A stretch of 64,000 nucleotides of DNA from Monodelphis domestica (taxonomy: Eukaryota > Chordata > Mammalia > Didelphimorphia > Didelphidae). A program made the translations under genes and the position numbers. The notes under the pieces were generated by a model, which searched no databases, was not told the DNA's origin, and saw only the letters and a program-made list of their open reading frames with translations. Position 1 is the stretch's first letter; each line of letters begins with the position of its first letter. The stretch is from positions 216,044,967 to 216,108,966 of the forward strand of contig NC_077233.1 in NCBI RefSeq assembly GCF_027887165.1, written 5' to 3'. Below are positions 33,641 to 45,345 of the stretch, one piece after another.

Positions 33641-34204
33641 TTTTTTAAAGGGAAATTTAGATGAATGGGCAGACTGTTCTGCCTTACCTTACAAAAAGAG
33701 TAAGTACCTATACTGGCAAAGAATCCAGTAACCCATCTATGCATCTAAAAACACTCTTCTGGAAGGGCTCCATACTTTCCTAGACTCTTGCCAAAGGGGT
33801 CCATGACCCAACAAAGACTAAGAACCCTTGGCTTAGAGGAACCAGACTTTTTGCTGGGGAAGAAATTGCTGCAAACCTTTGGTTATGGAGAACCTTGAGA
33901 TAGAGGAGAATGTCTGTAGAGGGTATCATTGGGCAAAAAGTATAGCATTCAGACTTACTGAGATAACTCTTGTAGTAATTCCAGAAACTCTCACACCCAT
34001 CATCTTCTGTACTGCCATTTTGTAAACTAGTGAAAGATCTGCATAAGTAGGATAAACCCAAAATTTTAGCTGCCACTTGCCTGGGAGAAGGCCAAACCCC
34101 TCATCTGAGGAAGTGTATATATATTTTTTTTACTATTTACCCCCCTGTATACTGTATACAAGAACAAACATATTCAAGTCTTCCTGCATCAACTCAAAAT
34201 GCAT

Positions 34205-34345
34205 ACTATTGAAAGGCACTGTGGTATAGTGGAATGGGAACTGCCATCCACTATCTTTGTGGTCACCAGCAAGTCATTTCCTTTCAACCTTTTTCCTCCT
34301 CTATACAATGAGAAGGTTGGCCTAAATGATCTCTAACCCAGATCA
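34205..34345 (+). repeat. MIR-type CORE-SINE fragment
   Basis: 'cactgtggtatagtggaatg' and 'cctctatacaatgagaaggt'. Confidence 0.5.
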
Positions 34346-34462
34346 AATTGTTTGCCAGCTCCAGGAAAGAGGGAAGGGGAAGAAAGACAGATGATTTGAA
34401 TCCTATAACTTTGGAAAACTTATGTGGAAATTTGTTATTACATGTAATTGGTAAAATTAAAA
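34346..34462 (+). repeat. L1 3' end
   Basis: 'aaattgtttgccagctccag' and 'tgttattacatgtaattggt'. Confidence 0.65.
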
Positions 34463-34464
34463 AT

Positions 34465-34650
34465 GTCTATTTTTTAAATTTTGATATTTTATTTTCCCCC
34501 AATTATATGTAAAAACCATTTTTAACATTAAAAAAATTCTGAGTCTTAAATTCTCTCTCATCCTCCTCTCCTTTAGATTGGTAAGCAATCTAAAATGGAT
34601 TTTACATGTAAAGCAATAGTTATTTTTTTTATTGTTACTGGATAAAAAAG
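34465..34650 (-). repeat. L1 3' end (antisense)
   Basis: 'ttttgatattttattttccc', 'ccaattatatgtaaaaacca' and 'gattggtaagcaatctaaaa'. It lies tail to tail with the previous L1. Confidence 0.55.
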
Positions 34651-34899
34651 AGAAAACTAGAACAGTAGAACAAATTGGAATATAATGGACAAGCAATAAA
34701 TGCAGATAATAGACTAGTGTTCAAGGAAACTAGGATTGCAAAATCCTGAGGAAATATTCATTAACCAAGAAAAAACATTGGAAAAAACAGATGACAGCTT
34801 AGAAAAAATAAGCACAGCTCCATTTCTTATCCACCACAATTCCAAATAAACCAATCTAAATATTTTAGTCATTTAAAATACCGAACAATTAACACAACT

Positions 34900-35065
34900 T
34901 TTGCAACTGTGGAGAAAAGTAAAATTATTAGTGACCACTTAGACTCATTAGCTTCCTTTAAGACTCAATTCAAGTGCCACCTCTTAGGAAATCAGGAGGA
35001 TGTAATGTCCTTGAAGGTAAGCAGTGTTTTTGTTTTTGTATTTTGTCTTGACTTTATATCCCCTG
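34900..35065 (+). repeat. L2 3' region (sense)
   Basis: 'agactcaattcaagtgccac' and 'gaggatgtaatgtccttgaa'. Confidence 0.45.
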
Positions 35066-35245
35066 AATCATGCATAGAGGGTCAGTCTTGAAGTCTGGAA
35101 GACTTAAACTCACAGTACTGCCTTTTACATATACTGGCCTTAGGAACCCCTACAAGTCACTTGGCATCTCAGTGACCTAACCAGCTCTCTAAGATTTTAA
35201 GTTGCAGAAAAGCTGGTGATCTGTATTAGTGGAGGGATTCTCTTT
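35066..35245 (+). repeat. MIR-type CORE-SINE fragment
   Basis: 'agtcttgaagtctggaagac', then 'cctacaagtcacttggcatc'. Confidence 0.45.
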
Positions 35246-35849
35246 TCCTGGGAAGTATTCTAAAGCAATGTAATCACAAATACATTCCCCATTCCTATCC
35301 CTGACTCTGACCCCTTGCAGAGTATTTTATATAATGAAATCCTGGAAGATTTTCTGGAAAGAAAGGCTGCAGAAAAAGGATTACACACACACACACACTT
35401 TTGTCTATCTCAGCATAAAAATCTCATGCCAAGAGGCATGGGGGAAAGTGTTGACCGTTGTGGCTGAAGAATGCTAGGGGAACTCTAATGGTTCTTACCT
35501 CCTTTGTATTTCCCTTTATCCCCAATCTGGCCATGCACTTCAGCAATGCTTAGGCTTATGGCATCAATTACCTTAAGTGGAATGTGGCATAAGTGATCCC
35601 ATCAGTTCTGGAGAACTGGCTCTATGCCTGGAACACCCTTAGCAGCTTCAGTGGGCACCACAAAACTGGAGAACTATTCCCAGCAAGCATGTTTCAGGAG
35701 ATCTCCAGGGTGGAGTCAAGGGTGCTCAGGAGAAAGGGGCTCGGAAAAAGCTTGGGAGAAGAGATGACCAATGACCAAAGGCTCCATCCTGCAGAGTGTC
35801 TATCACCAGCTTTGAGAGGGTCTTCTGTGCATATACTCCCATACTCCCA

Positions 35850-36340
35850 AACACACATTTGTTACAAATACTTTACAACATCTACTCATTGATCCAATGA
35901 CTAGCTTCCTGGATGTTTGACATGAGACTCCATGTCTCAGCTCTGGTTCTTCTCCAAACCTAGAACCTTCTCCTTCCTTATCTCCACCTACTGATTCTTC
36001 TTCCCTGGCTTCTTTTAAGTCTAGGAAGCCTCTTATTCTTGTGCCTTCAATTTGCTTCCTATTTGTCCTATATTCTAGTTTGTACTTTTGCTTGTTGTGT
36101 AGCTCCTTGGAGGCACAAACTCTTTCCTCTCTTTTTTTAATTTTTAATTTTTTTAATTTTAATAACAAATTTACACATAAGTTATCCAAAGTAATATAAT
36201 CAATATTTTCTCCCTCCTTTCTACACTCTCCCAGAGCTATTCAATCTGTTTCCCCTCTTCTTGAATGCCCAGCACTCAGCACAGTGCCTGGTATCTAGAA
36301 GGCACTTAATAAATGTTTATTGACTAAGAATGATATAGAA
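35850..36340 (+). repeat. L2 3' region (sense), with an L1 tail inside
   Basis: 'cttatctccacctactgatt', 'cccagcactcagcacagtgc' and 'cttaataaatgtttattgac'. The stretch 36133-36235 is an antisense L1 terminus. Confidence 0.6.
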
Positions 36341-36866
36341 GCAAAGGGTTTATAGTGCCTGGGTTAGAAAAGTTATATTTCCTGCTGTGCCCCAGGTAGC
36401 CCACCTGCCTATCTATCGTAATGATTCATTTGCCTTGTTTCACCACAATGAGATATTACATAGTTGTCTCTGCCTTAGTCTTCTAGCTCTCTCTGGCTGT
36501 CCTAAATGGGGAGCTGCACATCAGGTTAACTTTCAGGAGACACCATTGTTGCCACATCAGCCATTAGGCACTAGGAATAGGAATATTCTTTGTAATGATA
36601 CAAACTGTGAATTTATCAGGTGTATGCAAAGACGTGCTGCTAATTCTTAGCATGCCCAATAATAATGGATGCCATGTTGCTTGAAGGGTTACAGGGCCTC
36701 TAGCTTAAGGGCTTCTTAATTTGACTAATTTGCTTCTTAATTATTGCCCAGTCTTCTTTCCTGCTTTGGGGTCCAGGTGGGTGAATGAGCAATCTTCAGT
36801 CCTTCCAGGTATTTGATTTGCTTAAGAACATTAAAGTAGACATGACTTTCAGATTTCAGGGGGATT

Positions 36867-37343
36867 TGTAATAATTAAAATTATGAGGTTGATAGTACCT
36901 TTATAACTTTATTAAATCAAAATAGTAAAGAGAGGGAAAGGTAGGAAAGAGGTAGAGAGATACTTAGCTTACTAATCTATTGACTGCCATGATGGATTGA
37001 AGCTAACCTCCGACAAGGGTTCCTCAACTCTCAATGATCCAGCCAGAAGACCCTTAGAGGCTCCTGAGTCTCCCCTTGTAAGCTATTTTCTCCACCCATT
37101 AGCTCTCATATGCCACATCTAAGGAACCAAGCATAGTTTCTTAATTTGCCTGGGCCACCCAAAGGGGCAGTGCCTGTGGAATCAGTTTCCTGTCTCATTG
37201 GTTCCTTGGTTCTTTAACTTCCTTTCTCTGAGGTTTTATCTATACTTGAATTAATTTACTCAGCTATCTTTGACTTCCAGGTCATTGTGAGATGATGTTA
37301 AAAAAAAAAGGTACACAATGGAGAGATAAATTTCCTTCCAACA
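36867..37343 (-). mobile_element. Solo LTR with 4-bp target duplication
   Basis: On the minus strand it reads TGTTGGAAGGAAATTTATC...'ttaataaagttataaagg'...TTATTACA: TG...CA ends, 477 bp, with a polyadenylation-like AATAAA near the 3' end. GATT flanks it on both sides (36863-36866 and 37344-37347). A 4-bp duplication suits a class I (gamma-like) ERV. A relative lies at 1-529. It is a noncoding fossil left by LTR-LTR recombination. Confidence 0.8.
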
Positions 37344-37529
37344 GATTGGTTGGCTAATACTAGACAATCCCAGTTTCTTTCCCCCCTATTAGTTCTATCC
37401 TCTTGATATTATTCAATATTTCTTAACTAGTCATTTTCTGCTAATATTTATTATTTATTTTAGTAATAATTCTTAAGTAATAACATGAGCTTGTAATCTT
37501 CTGGGGAAAATGATGTGAGAAAATATAAC

Positions 37530-37690
37530 TAAGCAGATAGCTAGGTGGCCCAGTGGATAGTGTTGGGCCTGGAGTTAGGAAGACTCATCTTTCTGAGTTT
37601 AAATTTGACCTCAAACACTTAATGTGTGACTCTGTGCAAGTCACTTAACCCTGTTTGCCTCAGTTTCCTCATCTTTTATAACATATCTTT
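37530..37690 (+). repeat. Mar1/MIR-type CORE-SINE fragment
   Basis: 'gctaggtggcccagtggata', 'gcaagtcacttaaccctgtt' and 'gcctcagtttcctcatc'. Confidence 0.7.
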
Positions 37691-38179
37691 CTTCTTCAGA
37701 GCTCAAAAAAATTTATACCCACAATCTCTAATTAATTCCAAGGAAGACAGGGTACAAATCCTATTTATAGTGACAAGGCAAGAATTCAGATCTTCCGATT
37801 CCCTGTCTCCTTTCCCCTCTCCCCTGTCTCTGAACCTGAGTCTTCTTATTTAGTTTAGAAATACAGTGGCCATTCACAGGGTCCTCAGTTATTGCAGATC
37901 AGCCTTGCTGTTTCATTTCTGGCCTGAAATGATTTGTCCCTCCATAGGCATCTTGGTTACCCCCAAGGCCCCATTACTGGAGGTTCCACATAATGGCACT
38001 AGATAGTGCAGACCCTCAGATGGTGTAATACATTATAGGTCGGATCTCCTGACCTCAATCAATCCACCATTCTCAGCCACTCCAGGAACGAGGATTTCAA
38101 ACATGCAGTGCCACACTCATTATCCTCTTTCAAAGCACTTCATCTGCTCCCCTCTTCTGTCTTTTCTACCAAATTCTGC

Positions 38180-38420
38180 CTTTTTAAAAATTCATATTAC
38201 TAATAATAACCAATCCACATTTACAAATCATTTAGCAGCTCTGCAAAGCTTTTTCTCCATTAAAAGTCTTGTAAGGTAGGCATTGCAAATATTATTCCAA
38301 TTTTACAAATGAAAAAATTAAGGTTCAGAGAGACTGAGACTTGTCCAAGGTCACGTAATTAAATGTAGCAGTGTTTGGATTCAAATGGGATCTTTTCTAT
38401 TCCGTGTCCAGTACTAATGT
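38180..38420 (-). repeat. MIR-type CORE-SINE (antisense)
   Basis: 'gaaaaaattaaggttcagag', 'cttgtccaaggtcacgtaat' and 'atattattccaattttacaa'. Confidence 0.6.
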
Positions 38421-38662
38421 CCATCACTAACTAAAAAGTAATTGATTGTACTTTCATTGACACACTAACAAGACATATTTAACTAGGTTATTATGATTTC
38501 AAAACACATCAAAAAGGTTCTAAACAACACTTTGCAACAAAGAAGTCCCAAAAGCTAAATAAAAGCCTAACTTTTTTTTTTTCAGGTACAAAGACCCACC
38601 ATTGATCATTACTGGTGTTCTCTAATAAAGAAAGATACCCATTTTCAGTTTTTAAAGAAATG

Positions 38663-38870
38663 AGAGGGGGCAACTAAGTGGTTCAGAGGATAGAGATCCA
38701 GACCTAGAAACAGGAGGTCCTGGGTTCAAATCTGGACTTATACACTTCTTAGCTGTGTGACCCTGGACAAATCACTTAACACCCATTGCCTAGCCCTTTC
38801 CTGCTCTTCTGCCTTGAAACTGATATTTGGTATTGATTCCAAAGACAGAAAATAAGGGTTTTAAAAAAAT
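38663..38870 (+). repeat. CORE-SINE (WSINE-like)
   Basis: 'gggggcaactaagtggttca' to 'aagacagaaaataagggttt'. It is full length. Confidence 0.85.
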
Positions 38871-39088
38871 GGGGAGTATCTATATGGGAAAACTTTAATC
38901 AGTCAATAAGCATTTATTAAGTGCCTACTATGAACCTACACTGTGTAGGGTTTTTGGGGTGGGGTTAGCATTTTTTCCCCCTTGATCCTAATGGATCAGA
39001 GTGGTAGATAGTTTGGTATAAGGAAAATCTTGCTAATACAGACACCCCAAAGTAAAATGGGACTGTTAGTATTCTTCATATCATAGGT

Positions 39089-39739
39089 CAATGATGGTGA
39101 ACCTATGTCATGGGTGCCAAAGATGGCCCACAGAGAGCTCTCTGTGGGCATGCGACTGCCCCCTGCCCTCCAGAGTTTTTTACTAGAAAGGCAGAGGGAC
39201 TTGGGTGAAGCTGCTCCCCTCCCCCTCTCCACAATGCCCCCCACCCCCCACCCCTCTGCCCAGCAGTCAATGGAAGCACCCAGAGGGTAAGGTGGATGGC
39301 TCACAGGTGATAGAGCTGGAAAGGAGCAGAGCACTTGGGCCTCTCCCCTTCCCCTTCACATTTACTGAGGACATTCCTCACTTCACCTGCCCCTCTGCCC
39401 AGCAACCCAATGGGAGTACTTCCTCCCTCCCTTGTGTGGGGTAAGAGTGAGGAGAGTGATTGAGAGCCAGGCCTAGAGACAGGAGGTCCTAGGTTCAAAT
39501 TTGACCTCAGACACTTTCCAGCTGGGTGACCCTGGGCTTAACCCCCATTGCCTAGCCCTTACTGCTCTTCTGCCTTGGAACCAATACATAGTATTGATTC
39601 CAAGAAGGAAGGTAAGGGTTTAAAAAAAAAAAAAGAGTGAGCAGGGTGCACCCAGCACTGGGGGGAGGAGGGGCACAGCACTTGGTCTGAGGGGTGGGGT
39701 GGGCCCAGCACTCCATCTCCAAAATATTCTCCATCACTG
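39089..39739 (+). mobile_element. hAT-type nonautonomous DNA transposon
   Basis: The left end reads 'caatgatggtgaacctatg'. The right end read backward is 'cagtgatggagaatatt'. Both fit a CAGTGATGG-type hAT/Charlie terminus. The 8-bp duplication 'tcataggt' is perfect at 39081-39088 and 39740-39747. It has no transposase frame. A SINE has inserted at about 39450-39625. It shares its terminal region with the element at 41669-41955. Confidence 0.85.
39450..39625 (+). repeat. CORE-SINE inside the hAT element
   Basis: Head truncated ('attgagagccaggcctagag' onward), with the tail 'ccaagaaggaaggtaagggt'. 'aagagtgag' on both sides is the likely target duplication. Confidence 0.8.
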
Positions 39740-39749
39740 TCATAGGTGA

Positions 39750-40685
39750 TTCTGGAATGGGGTCAGGTTTAAACAGAGGCTGTTTGATATGTTGGCGATG
39801 TTGGGGAAAGCTTCATGGTCCAAGTAACAGGATGGCTTGTTAATTTCCCTCCAACTAGGAACTATGATTCTGTTAATGATCTAGGTTGGATTTTGACCAG
39901 ATCCAAAACAACAATTTTAACCCTAGAAAAAGCAGAAAAGACTGGTAAAAATGCTGTGGAACCAATAACATGGTTTTAAATTTACTGAGCATTAGAAAGG
40001 CATCAAAGTTTAATCCCAGTGCAAGTCATAGTGTTGAATACATAAAGCACTTAAGAAAAACCAGTAATATGTGAAGTTTTCCAAGAATTCTTTTCATTGA
40101 GACCGCTGGGTTACAGAGAAGGGCAGAAGAGAAGTTTCCCATTCAGAAAGTTTTGCTAGTAGATGTAGGTCAGCATCCCTGACGACGTTTGAGGGCATTC
40201 ATCTGTGAGGGGTTAGCTCAGTGGCTTAGCCAAGAATGGTTTCAAGGAGATTGAACAGAAGGTTCTCTAGTGGGGCAGTGAGCTTGGTTCTGTTTTGTGG
40301 CCCCAGGCTGTGGCTCCACACCTGTGCTCAGACACAAGGTAGGTCCAGTACATGGACCTCTTGGTGCCAGTCCATCCTCTAAATGAGAAAATATCGGGTA
40401 CACATCTGACACCAGGGCAAGCATCCAGCACCTTCATCACAAAGGCACGTTGTCTCCAGGTTTACACAAAGCACATATCCTTGAGAAGCAGCTTTTCAAA
40501 CTCTTTTACTTTGAGATCAGCTTTTTGGGAATTCTGGTGTTACATAAGCATCCTAGAAATCTCTGATCCCATCTGGGAAGACCGACACATTTCAGTGCCT
40601 TCATCCAAACAATTTCTCTCTCTTTTTTTTTTAAAGGCACCAAATGATGCAATCTTCGTCATAACGACCTGAAACTAGCACAAGG
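39750..40685. other. No recognised feature
   Basis: About 0.9 kb with no assignable repeat or exon. The frame at 40352-40672 has no known domain. Confidence 0.4.
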
Positions 40686-40689
40686 ACAA

Positions 40690-41510
40690 GTCAAGTCAGT
40701 AAGTCAGTCAGCAAACATTAAGTGCCTACTATTAAGTGACAGTCACTGTGCTAAGTGCTGGGGATGCAAAGACAAATGATAGTCCTTGCCCTCAAGAAGC
40801 TCACAGTCTAATGGTGGAGACAAGGTACAAATAACTATGTACAAACAAGCTATTAGACAAATTGGAAGTATTTAACAAAGGTACTAGAATTAAGAGATAG
40901 AGAAAGGCTTCCTATAAGGGGGTGGGGGGGTTTACAGCTGAGACTTGAAACCAGAGAAGCCAAGGACAGAGATGAAGGAGAACACCGCACAGATGGGAGA
41001 CGGAGAATGAAAATGTCCAGTGAGGAGACAGGAGCGTCTTGTCCAAGGACCAGCAAAGGGGTCAATGTCCCTGGAATGAACAAAAGTACCCAGGGCGGGG
41101 GGATGAGGGGGAAGCAGAGGAGCTGGGTGGCTTAGTAGATTGGGAACCAGACCTAGAGACAGGAGGTCCTGGGTTCAAATCTGGCCTCAACCACTTCCTA
41201 GCTGTGTGGCCCTGGGCAAGTCACTTAACCCCCATTTCCTAGCCCTTACCACTTTTCTGCTGTAGAACCAATTGGTTCTAAAACAAAAGGCATGAGTTTT
41301 TAAAAATTAAAATTTAAAATTAAAGTATGTGGCAGGGGAAGTGAATGGTATAAGAACAGTAGAAAGGCACTGGGTTATAAAGGCCCTTGAATACCAATCA
41401 GGATTTTGCATGTGATCTCAGAGGTAATAGGGAGTCATTAGAGTTTATATAGAGATAGACTGGTGCTTTAGGAAGATGAGTTTAAGATAACTGAGTGGAG
41501 GAGTTGAAAA
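40690..41510 (-). repeat. L2 3' half (antisense), with a SINE inside
   Basis: The reversed terminus 'tcagtcagcaaacattaagt', then 'tgctaagtgctggggatgca', 'ccctcaagaagctcacagtc' and 'gcttcctataaggggg', and on to 'atagggagtcattagagttt'. It is long and in order. Confidence 0.7.
41112..41305 (+). repeat. CORE-SINE (WSINE-like)
   Basis: 'gaggagctgggtggcttagt' to 'ctaaaacaaaaggcatgagt', within the antisense L2. Confidence 0.8.
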
Positions 41511-41668
41511 AAGACTAGCTTCACTTATTAAGCCTCAATCCTGTGCTAGTCACCATGCTAAGGATTGGGGATACAAAGAAAAGTACAAGGTAATTCTTGC
41601 CCTCAAGGGGTTCACAGTCTAAGGGGGGACACAACAGACAAGTACTACAATATGAACAAGACATAGAC

Positions 41669-41955
41669 CAGGAGAACCTTTTTGGAGATGAGTGCCGGGC
41701 CCCGCCCCCTCCCCACCCCCCACCGAGTGCTAGGCATGCCCCACTCCCCCTTATCCCAAACAGGGGAGGGAAGAAGGGCTCACATTGGGCTGCTAGGCAG
41801 AGGGGCAGGGATGTGAAAAAATGTCATCAGCCTGGTGGGAAGGGGAGGGGAGCAGCTCTGTCCGAGTCCCTCTGCCTTTCTAGTTACGAACTCTGGGGGG
41901 GAGGGTGGCTCTGCATGCCATCTCGGGCACCTGTGCCATAGGTTCACCGTCACTG
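41669..41955 (-). mobile_element. hAT-type MITE-like element
   Basis: A 287-bp element with a perfect 8-bp duplication 'acatagac' (41661-41668 and 41956-41963). Its right end 'ggttcaccgtcactg' is the reverse of the left end of the element at 39089, so the two lie in opposite orientation. It is GC-rich and noncoding. Confidence 0.85.
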
Positions 41956-41983
41956 ACATAGACAATGGGGATCATCTCAGAGG

Positions 41984-43098
41984 TGTAAACCTTAAAATTT
42001 CACAGATTTATGAATGTTAAAAATTTTACTCCACAGTGAGGAATCCTCCAATTCCCTACTTGAAATAATTCCCTACCAGATAGTGAGAACTCTACTTGAA
42101 TGTAAAAACTCCTTGCTATGGGAGTATCCCTACTCCACCCCTACTTAAGACTGCTTTAGGGGAGAAAACTCCTTGCTATTGGAGGACCTCAATTCCACCC
42201 TTACTTAAGACTGCTTTAGGGCAGAAAAATCCTTGCTAAACAATGAAAGTACTTGAAAACCATACTCATAAAGGAAAGGAGTTCTTTGAGCCATGCCTGT
42301 TTTTGAATTTGATACAATGGGATGCTGGGTGCCTATAAAGATGGGGCAACTTGAAAACTACTTAGACCTAAAAGGTAAAAACTTACTCAGAGGTTTTCTT
42401 TTAATGAAATTAGTTAACACAGCAGCATTTTTTTTCTGACTTACTAAAGAGATTAATCTACTCAGCTGTGAATTCAAAATGGGCTATCTTTTGGAAAACA
42501 TCTACAGTGATTGGTAGATGGAAGAACTTAGGGGAGGTGACATAGGAGATTTTGCCCTTAAAAATAAGAGCTCAGAGAAGAGCTGGAGGTGATTCTGAAA
42601 CATTCAGATTGAGGAGGTCATTCTGAAACATTCAGATTGAGGAGGACTGATTCTGAAACATTCAGATGGAGGAGGGAGCTGGTGAAAGCAGATGAGATGA
42701 TGCTGGCCTGGTGTCACTAGAATCCTTGCTTAGACAGACCTTGTGGTGAGTGTTAAAAGACTGACTGACTGATCTCTCTCTCTCTTAAGACTCAGGTCTA
42801 GGCCATGTTGGCTTAAGGCCCTTCATACTTATTTCCTTTTTCTCTCTTTCTCTCTTTTCTTTAATTCCACATTTGTATTAATTAAAATCTCTATAAAACC
42901 CAGTTGACTTGGGTATTTGAATAATTGGGAATATTTCCCTGGTGATCACCTTATATTTGATTTAAAAACCAAGACACTGTAGTGAAACATATTTTCTGTG
43001 GTCAAATTTACTCACCCTCTCTTATATCTATCACAATTTATATCTTCCACCACTTTAACTCACTACAGTTTAAGACCTCAACCATTTTAAATCTTACA
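41984..43098 (+). mobile_element. Long solo LTR with 4-bp target duplication
   Basis: Begins TGTAAACCTTAAAATTTC and ends AAATCTTACA. GAGG flanks both sides (41980-41983 and 43099-43102), and the interrupted L2 is rejoined when it is removed. Internal tandem repeats are present: a ~60-bp unit starting at 42104, 42165 and 42225 (partial), and a ~29-bp unit three times at 42591-42677. A 'ctctataaaaccc' box near 42888 may be its TATA element. At 1115 bp it is long for an LTR. A class I ERV is likely. It is noncoding. Confidence 0.8.
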
Positions 43099-43474
43099 GA
43101 GGCTAAGCAGGAAAAGCTCCTTGCAGAAGGTGAGCCTTTAGCTGAGGCTTGAAGGAAGCCAGGGAAGCCAGGAGGTAGAGATGAAGAAAATAGAATTTGG
43201 GGGCATGGGGAACAGGCAGGGGAAATGCCCAGAGTCAGGAAATGGAGGGCCATGAGGGAGGAACAGCAAGGAAGCTAGTATCCCTGGATCACAGTGCCAC
43301 TGTGACTAAACAGAACTGGCTAGGGCAGTGACATTAGAGGCGTTGCCATTATAAGGACTTTGAAACAGGTGGCCATACAATTTAGTGGTCTTCTGTATCT
43401 GATTTGATTTCTGAATCTGAGGCTCTCTCTCGATGGCCCCTGGCCTCTGATGGTACAAATGTTTGTTTGTTTGT

Positions 43475-43652
43475 TTTTTAACCCTACTTTTTATCTTTGT
43501 AACTCTAAGACAGAAGGGTAAGGGCTAGGAAAGCAGAGCTAAATGACTTGCCTACAGTCATCCAACTGGGATGTCTCTGAGGCCAGATTTGAACCTGGAC
43601 CCTCTCAACTCCAGGCCTGGTGTTCTATTCGCTGTGCTACCTAGCTGTCTCC
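43475..43652 (-). repeat. CORE-SINE (antisense)
   Basis: 'gtaactctaagacagaaggg' is the scrambled tail end. The reversed CORE 'cctacagtcatccaactggg' and head 'gtgctacctagctgtctcc' follow. Confidence 0.65.
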
Positions 43653-43659
43653 AATTTTT

Positions 43660-43856
43660 TTTTCTTTATACCCTTATCTTCTGCCTTAGAATCAATACTG
43701 TGTACTGGTTCCAAGACAGAAGGGTAATAAGGGTTAGGCAATGGGGGTTCAGTGATTTGCCCAGGTTTACATAGCTAGTGTCTGAGGTCAAATTTGAACC
43801 CAGGACCTCCTGTATCTAGGCCTGGTTCTCAATCCACTGAGCCATCTAGCTGCCCC
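43660..43856 (-). repeat. CORE-SINE (antisense)
   Basis: Complete reversed copy ('gccttagaatcaatactgtg' to 'tgagccatctagctgccccc'), directly adjoining another antisense SINE. Confidence 0.8.
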
Positions 43857-43949
43857 CCCCCCCAATAATATAAACAGATCAAGTATAAGTACTTTGCTGG
43901 GCTGAAGTAGTTATCTTGATCAATGAAATCAAACTTTTTTTAATTTAAT

Positions 43950-44450
43950 TTTTTTTATTTATAGCTGTTCTTTTTGTGGTGGCAAAGAATTGGAAATTGA
44001 GGTTATGTCTATCAATTGAGTAATAGTTGAACAAATTGTGATATGTATTGGTAATGGAATGCTATTGTGCTATGAGAAAATGGTAAGCAAAATGATTTCA
44101 GAAAAAAAAAAACCTAGAAAGATCTGCAGGAACTGATGGTGAGTGAAATAAGCAGAACTGAGAGAACATTGTACACAACAACAGCAATACTGGATGGTGA
44201 TTATCTATGAAAACATGGCTACTCTCAGCAATACAATGATCTTGGGCATTCCTGAAAGACTTATGACAGGGAATGCTATCCACATCCAGAGAAAGAACTG
44301 ATGGAGTCATCTTTCATATCCATGTATCTTTGGTTTTATTTTGGGGGTTTGATCATTTTGAATGTGCTCTCTCAACAATGACCAACATGGAAGTGTGTTT
44401 TGTATGACAATTAAAAAAATGAAAAAATATTTTGAATATTTTTGTGCTGG
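43950..44450 (+). repeat. L1 3' end (older subfamily)
   Basis: 'ctgttctttttgtggtggca', 'gaacattgtacacaacaaca', 'ctactctcagcaatacaatg' and 'ccacatccagagaaagaact'. Confidence 0.8.
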
Positions 44451-44654
44451 TAGAGAAGAAGCATCTATTTACCCAGAGACTTCAAAATCAAGTTTCCTTT
44501 GAATAACAAGAGTTTAAAACAGAAGGAAAATGATTCGTTCAATTCAAAATGAAAAAAAAAAGTTTTGTGAAATTGAAATGCTCCGAAACTACTCTGTCCT
44601 TGATTAAAATAGCAAGTACAGCTCACTGCAGTTAGTATGTATGTACCAAAGAAA

Positions 44655-44905
44655 TTTGGGCAGATAGGTGGCTCAATGGATAGAGTACTAAGTTTGGAGT
44701 TAGGAAGGCTCATCTGTGTGTGTTGAAATCTGATCTCAGATATTAACCGTGTGACCCTGGAGAGTCACTTAACTCTGCTTATCTCAGTTTCCTCATCTGT
44801 AAAAATGAACTGAAGAAAGAAATGGCAAACTCTTCCAGTATCTTTGCCAAGAAAATCCCAAATGGAGTCAAAAGAATCAGAAATTAATGAAATGACTGAA
44901 CTACA
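44655..44905 (+). repeat. Mar1-type CORE-SINE with BovB/RTE-like tail
   Basis: 'gcagataggtggctcaatgg', 'gtttcctcatctgtaaaaat' and 'gaaagaaatggcaaactctt', then 'aaatcccaaatggagtcaaa'. Confidence 0.8.
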
Positions 44906-44929
44906 ATACCACCTTTATTCTTCCCCATC

Positions 44930-45115
44930 CTTGTCTTCTAGAATCTAGTTCCTTTAAAGCTCAACTCACCACCATAAACCTCCCCTGCCTCTCAATACAA
45001 AATCACCTTTAATTTATGTTATGTCTATTTTACGTGATCCTAAATATGTATCTATTGTTTTTCCAGCAAAATTGTAGGCTCCTTGAGGGTAGGGATTACT
45101 TTTGTTTTATTTTTT
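44930..45115 (+). repeat. L2 3' end (sense)
   Basis: 'tcctttaaagctcaactcac' and 'attgtaggctccttgagggt'. Confidence 0.55.
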
Positions 45116-45149
45116 GTTTTAATTGATATATATCATTTTTATATTATAT

Positions 45150-45345
45150 TGGGGGTGTTGTTGTTCAGTTGTTTCAGTGTCTGAAGCTTTGTGAACCTAT
45201 TTTGGGGTTTTCTTGGCAAACTTCCTGGACAAATTTATTCCTTCCCTCCCCAGCTCATTTTACAGATTAGGCAAACAGGGATAAGTGACTTAGAGTTGTC
45301 ACACAGCTATTAAGTGTCTGAGGTCAGGTCTGAACTTAGATCTTT
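45150..45345 (-). repeat. Mar1-type CORE-SINE (antisense)
   Basis: The reversed RTE tail 'tttggggttttcttggcaaa' and the CORE 'tcacacagctattaagtgtc'. Confidence 0.7.

Larger units (their letters stand above)
41511..43390 (-). repeat. L2 3' half (antisense), split by a hAT element and a long LTR
   Basis: L2 text at 41511-41668 ('gctaaggattggggatacaa', 'cctcaaggggttcacagtct') resumes at 41956-41983 and 43099-43390 ('gaggcttgaaggaagccagg', 'aaatgcccagagtcaggaaa'). Removing both insertions restores one continuous L2. Confidence 0.7.
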
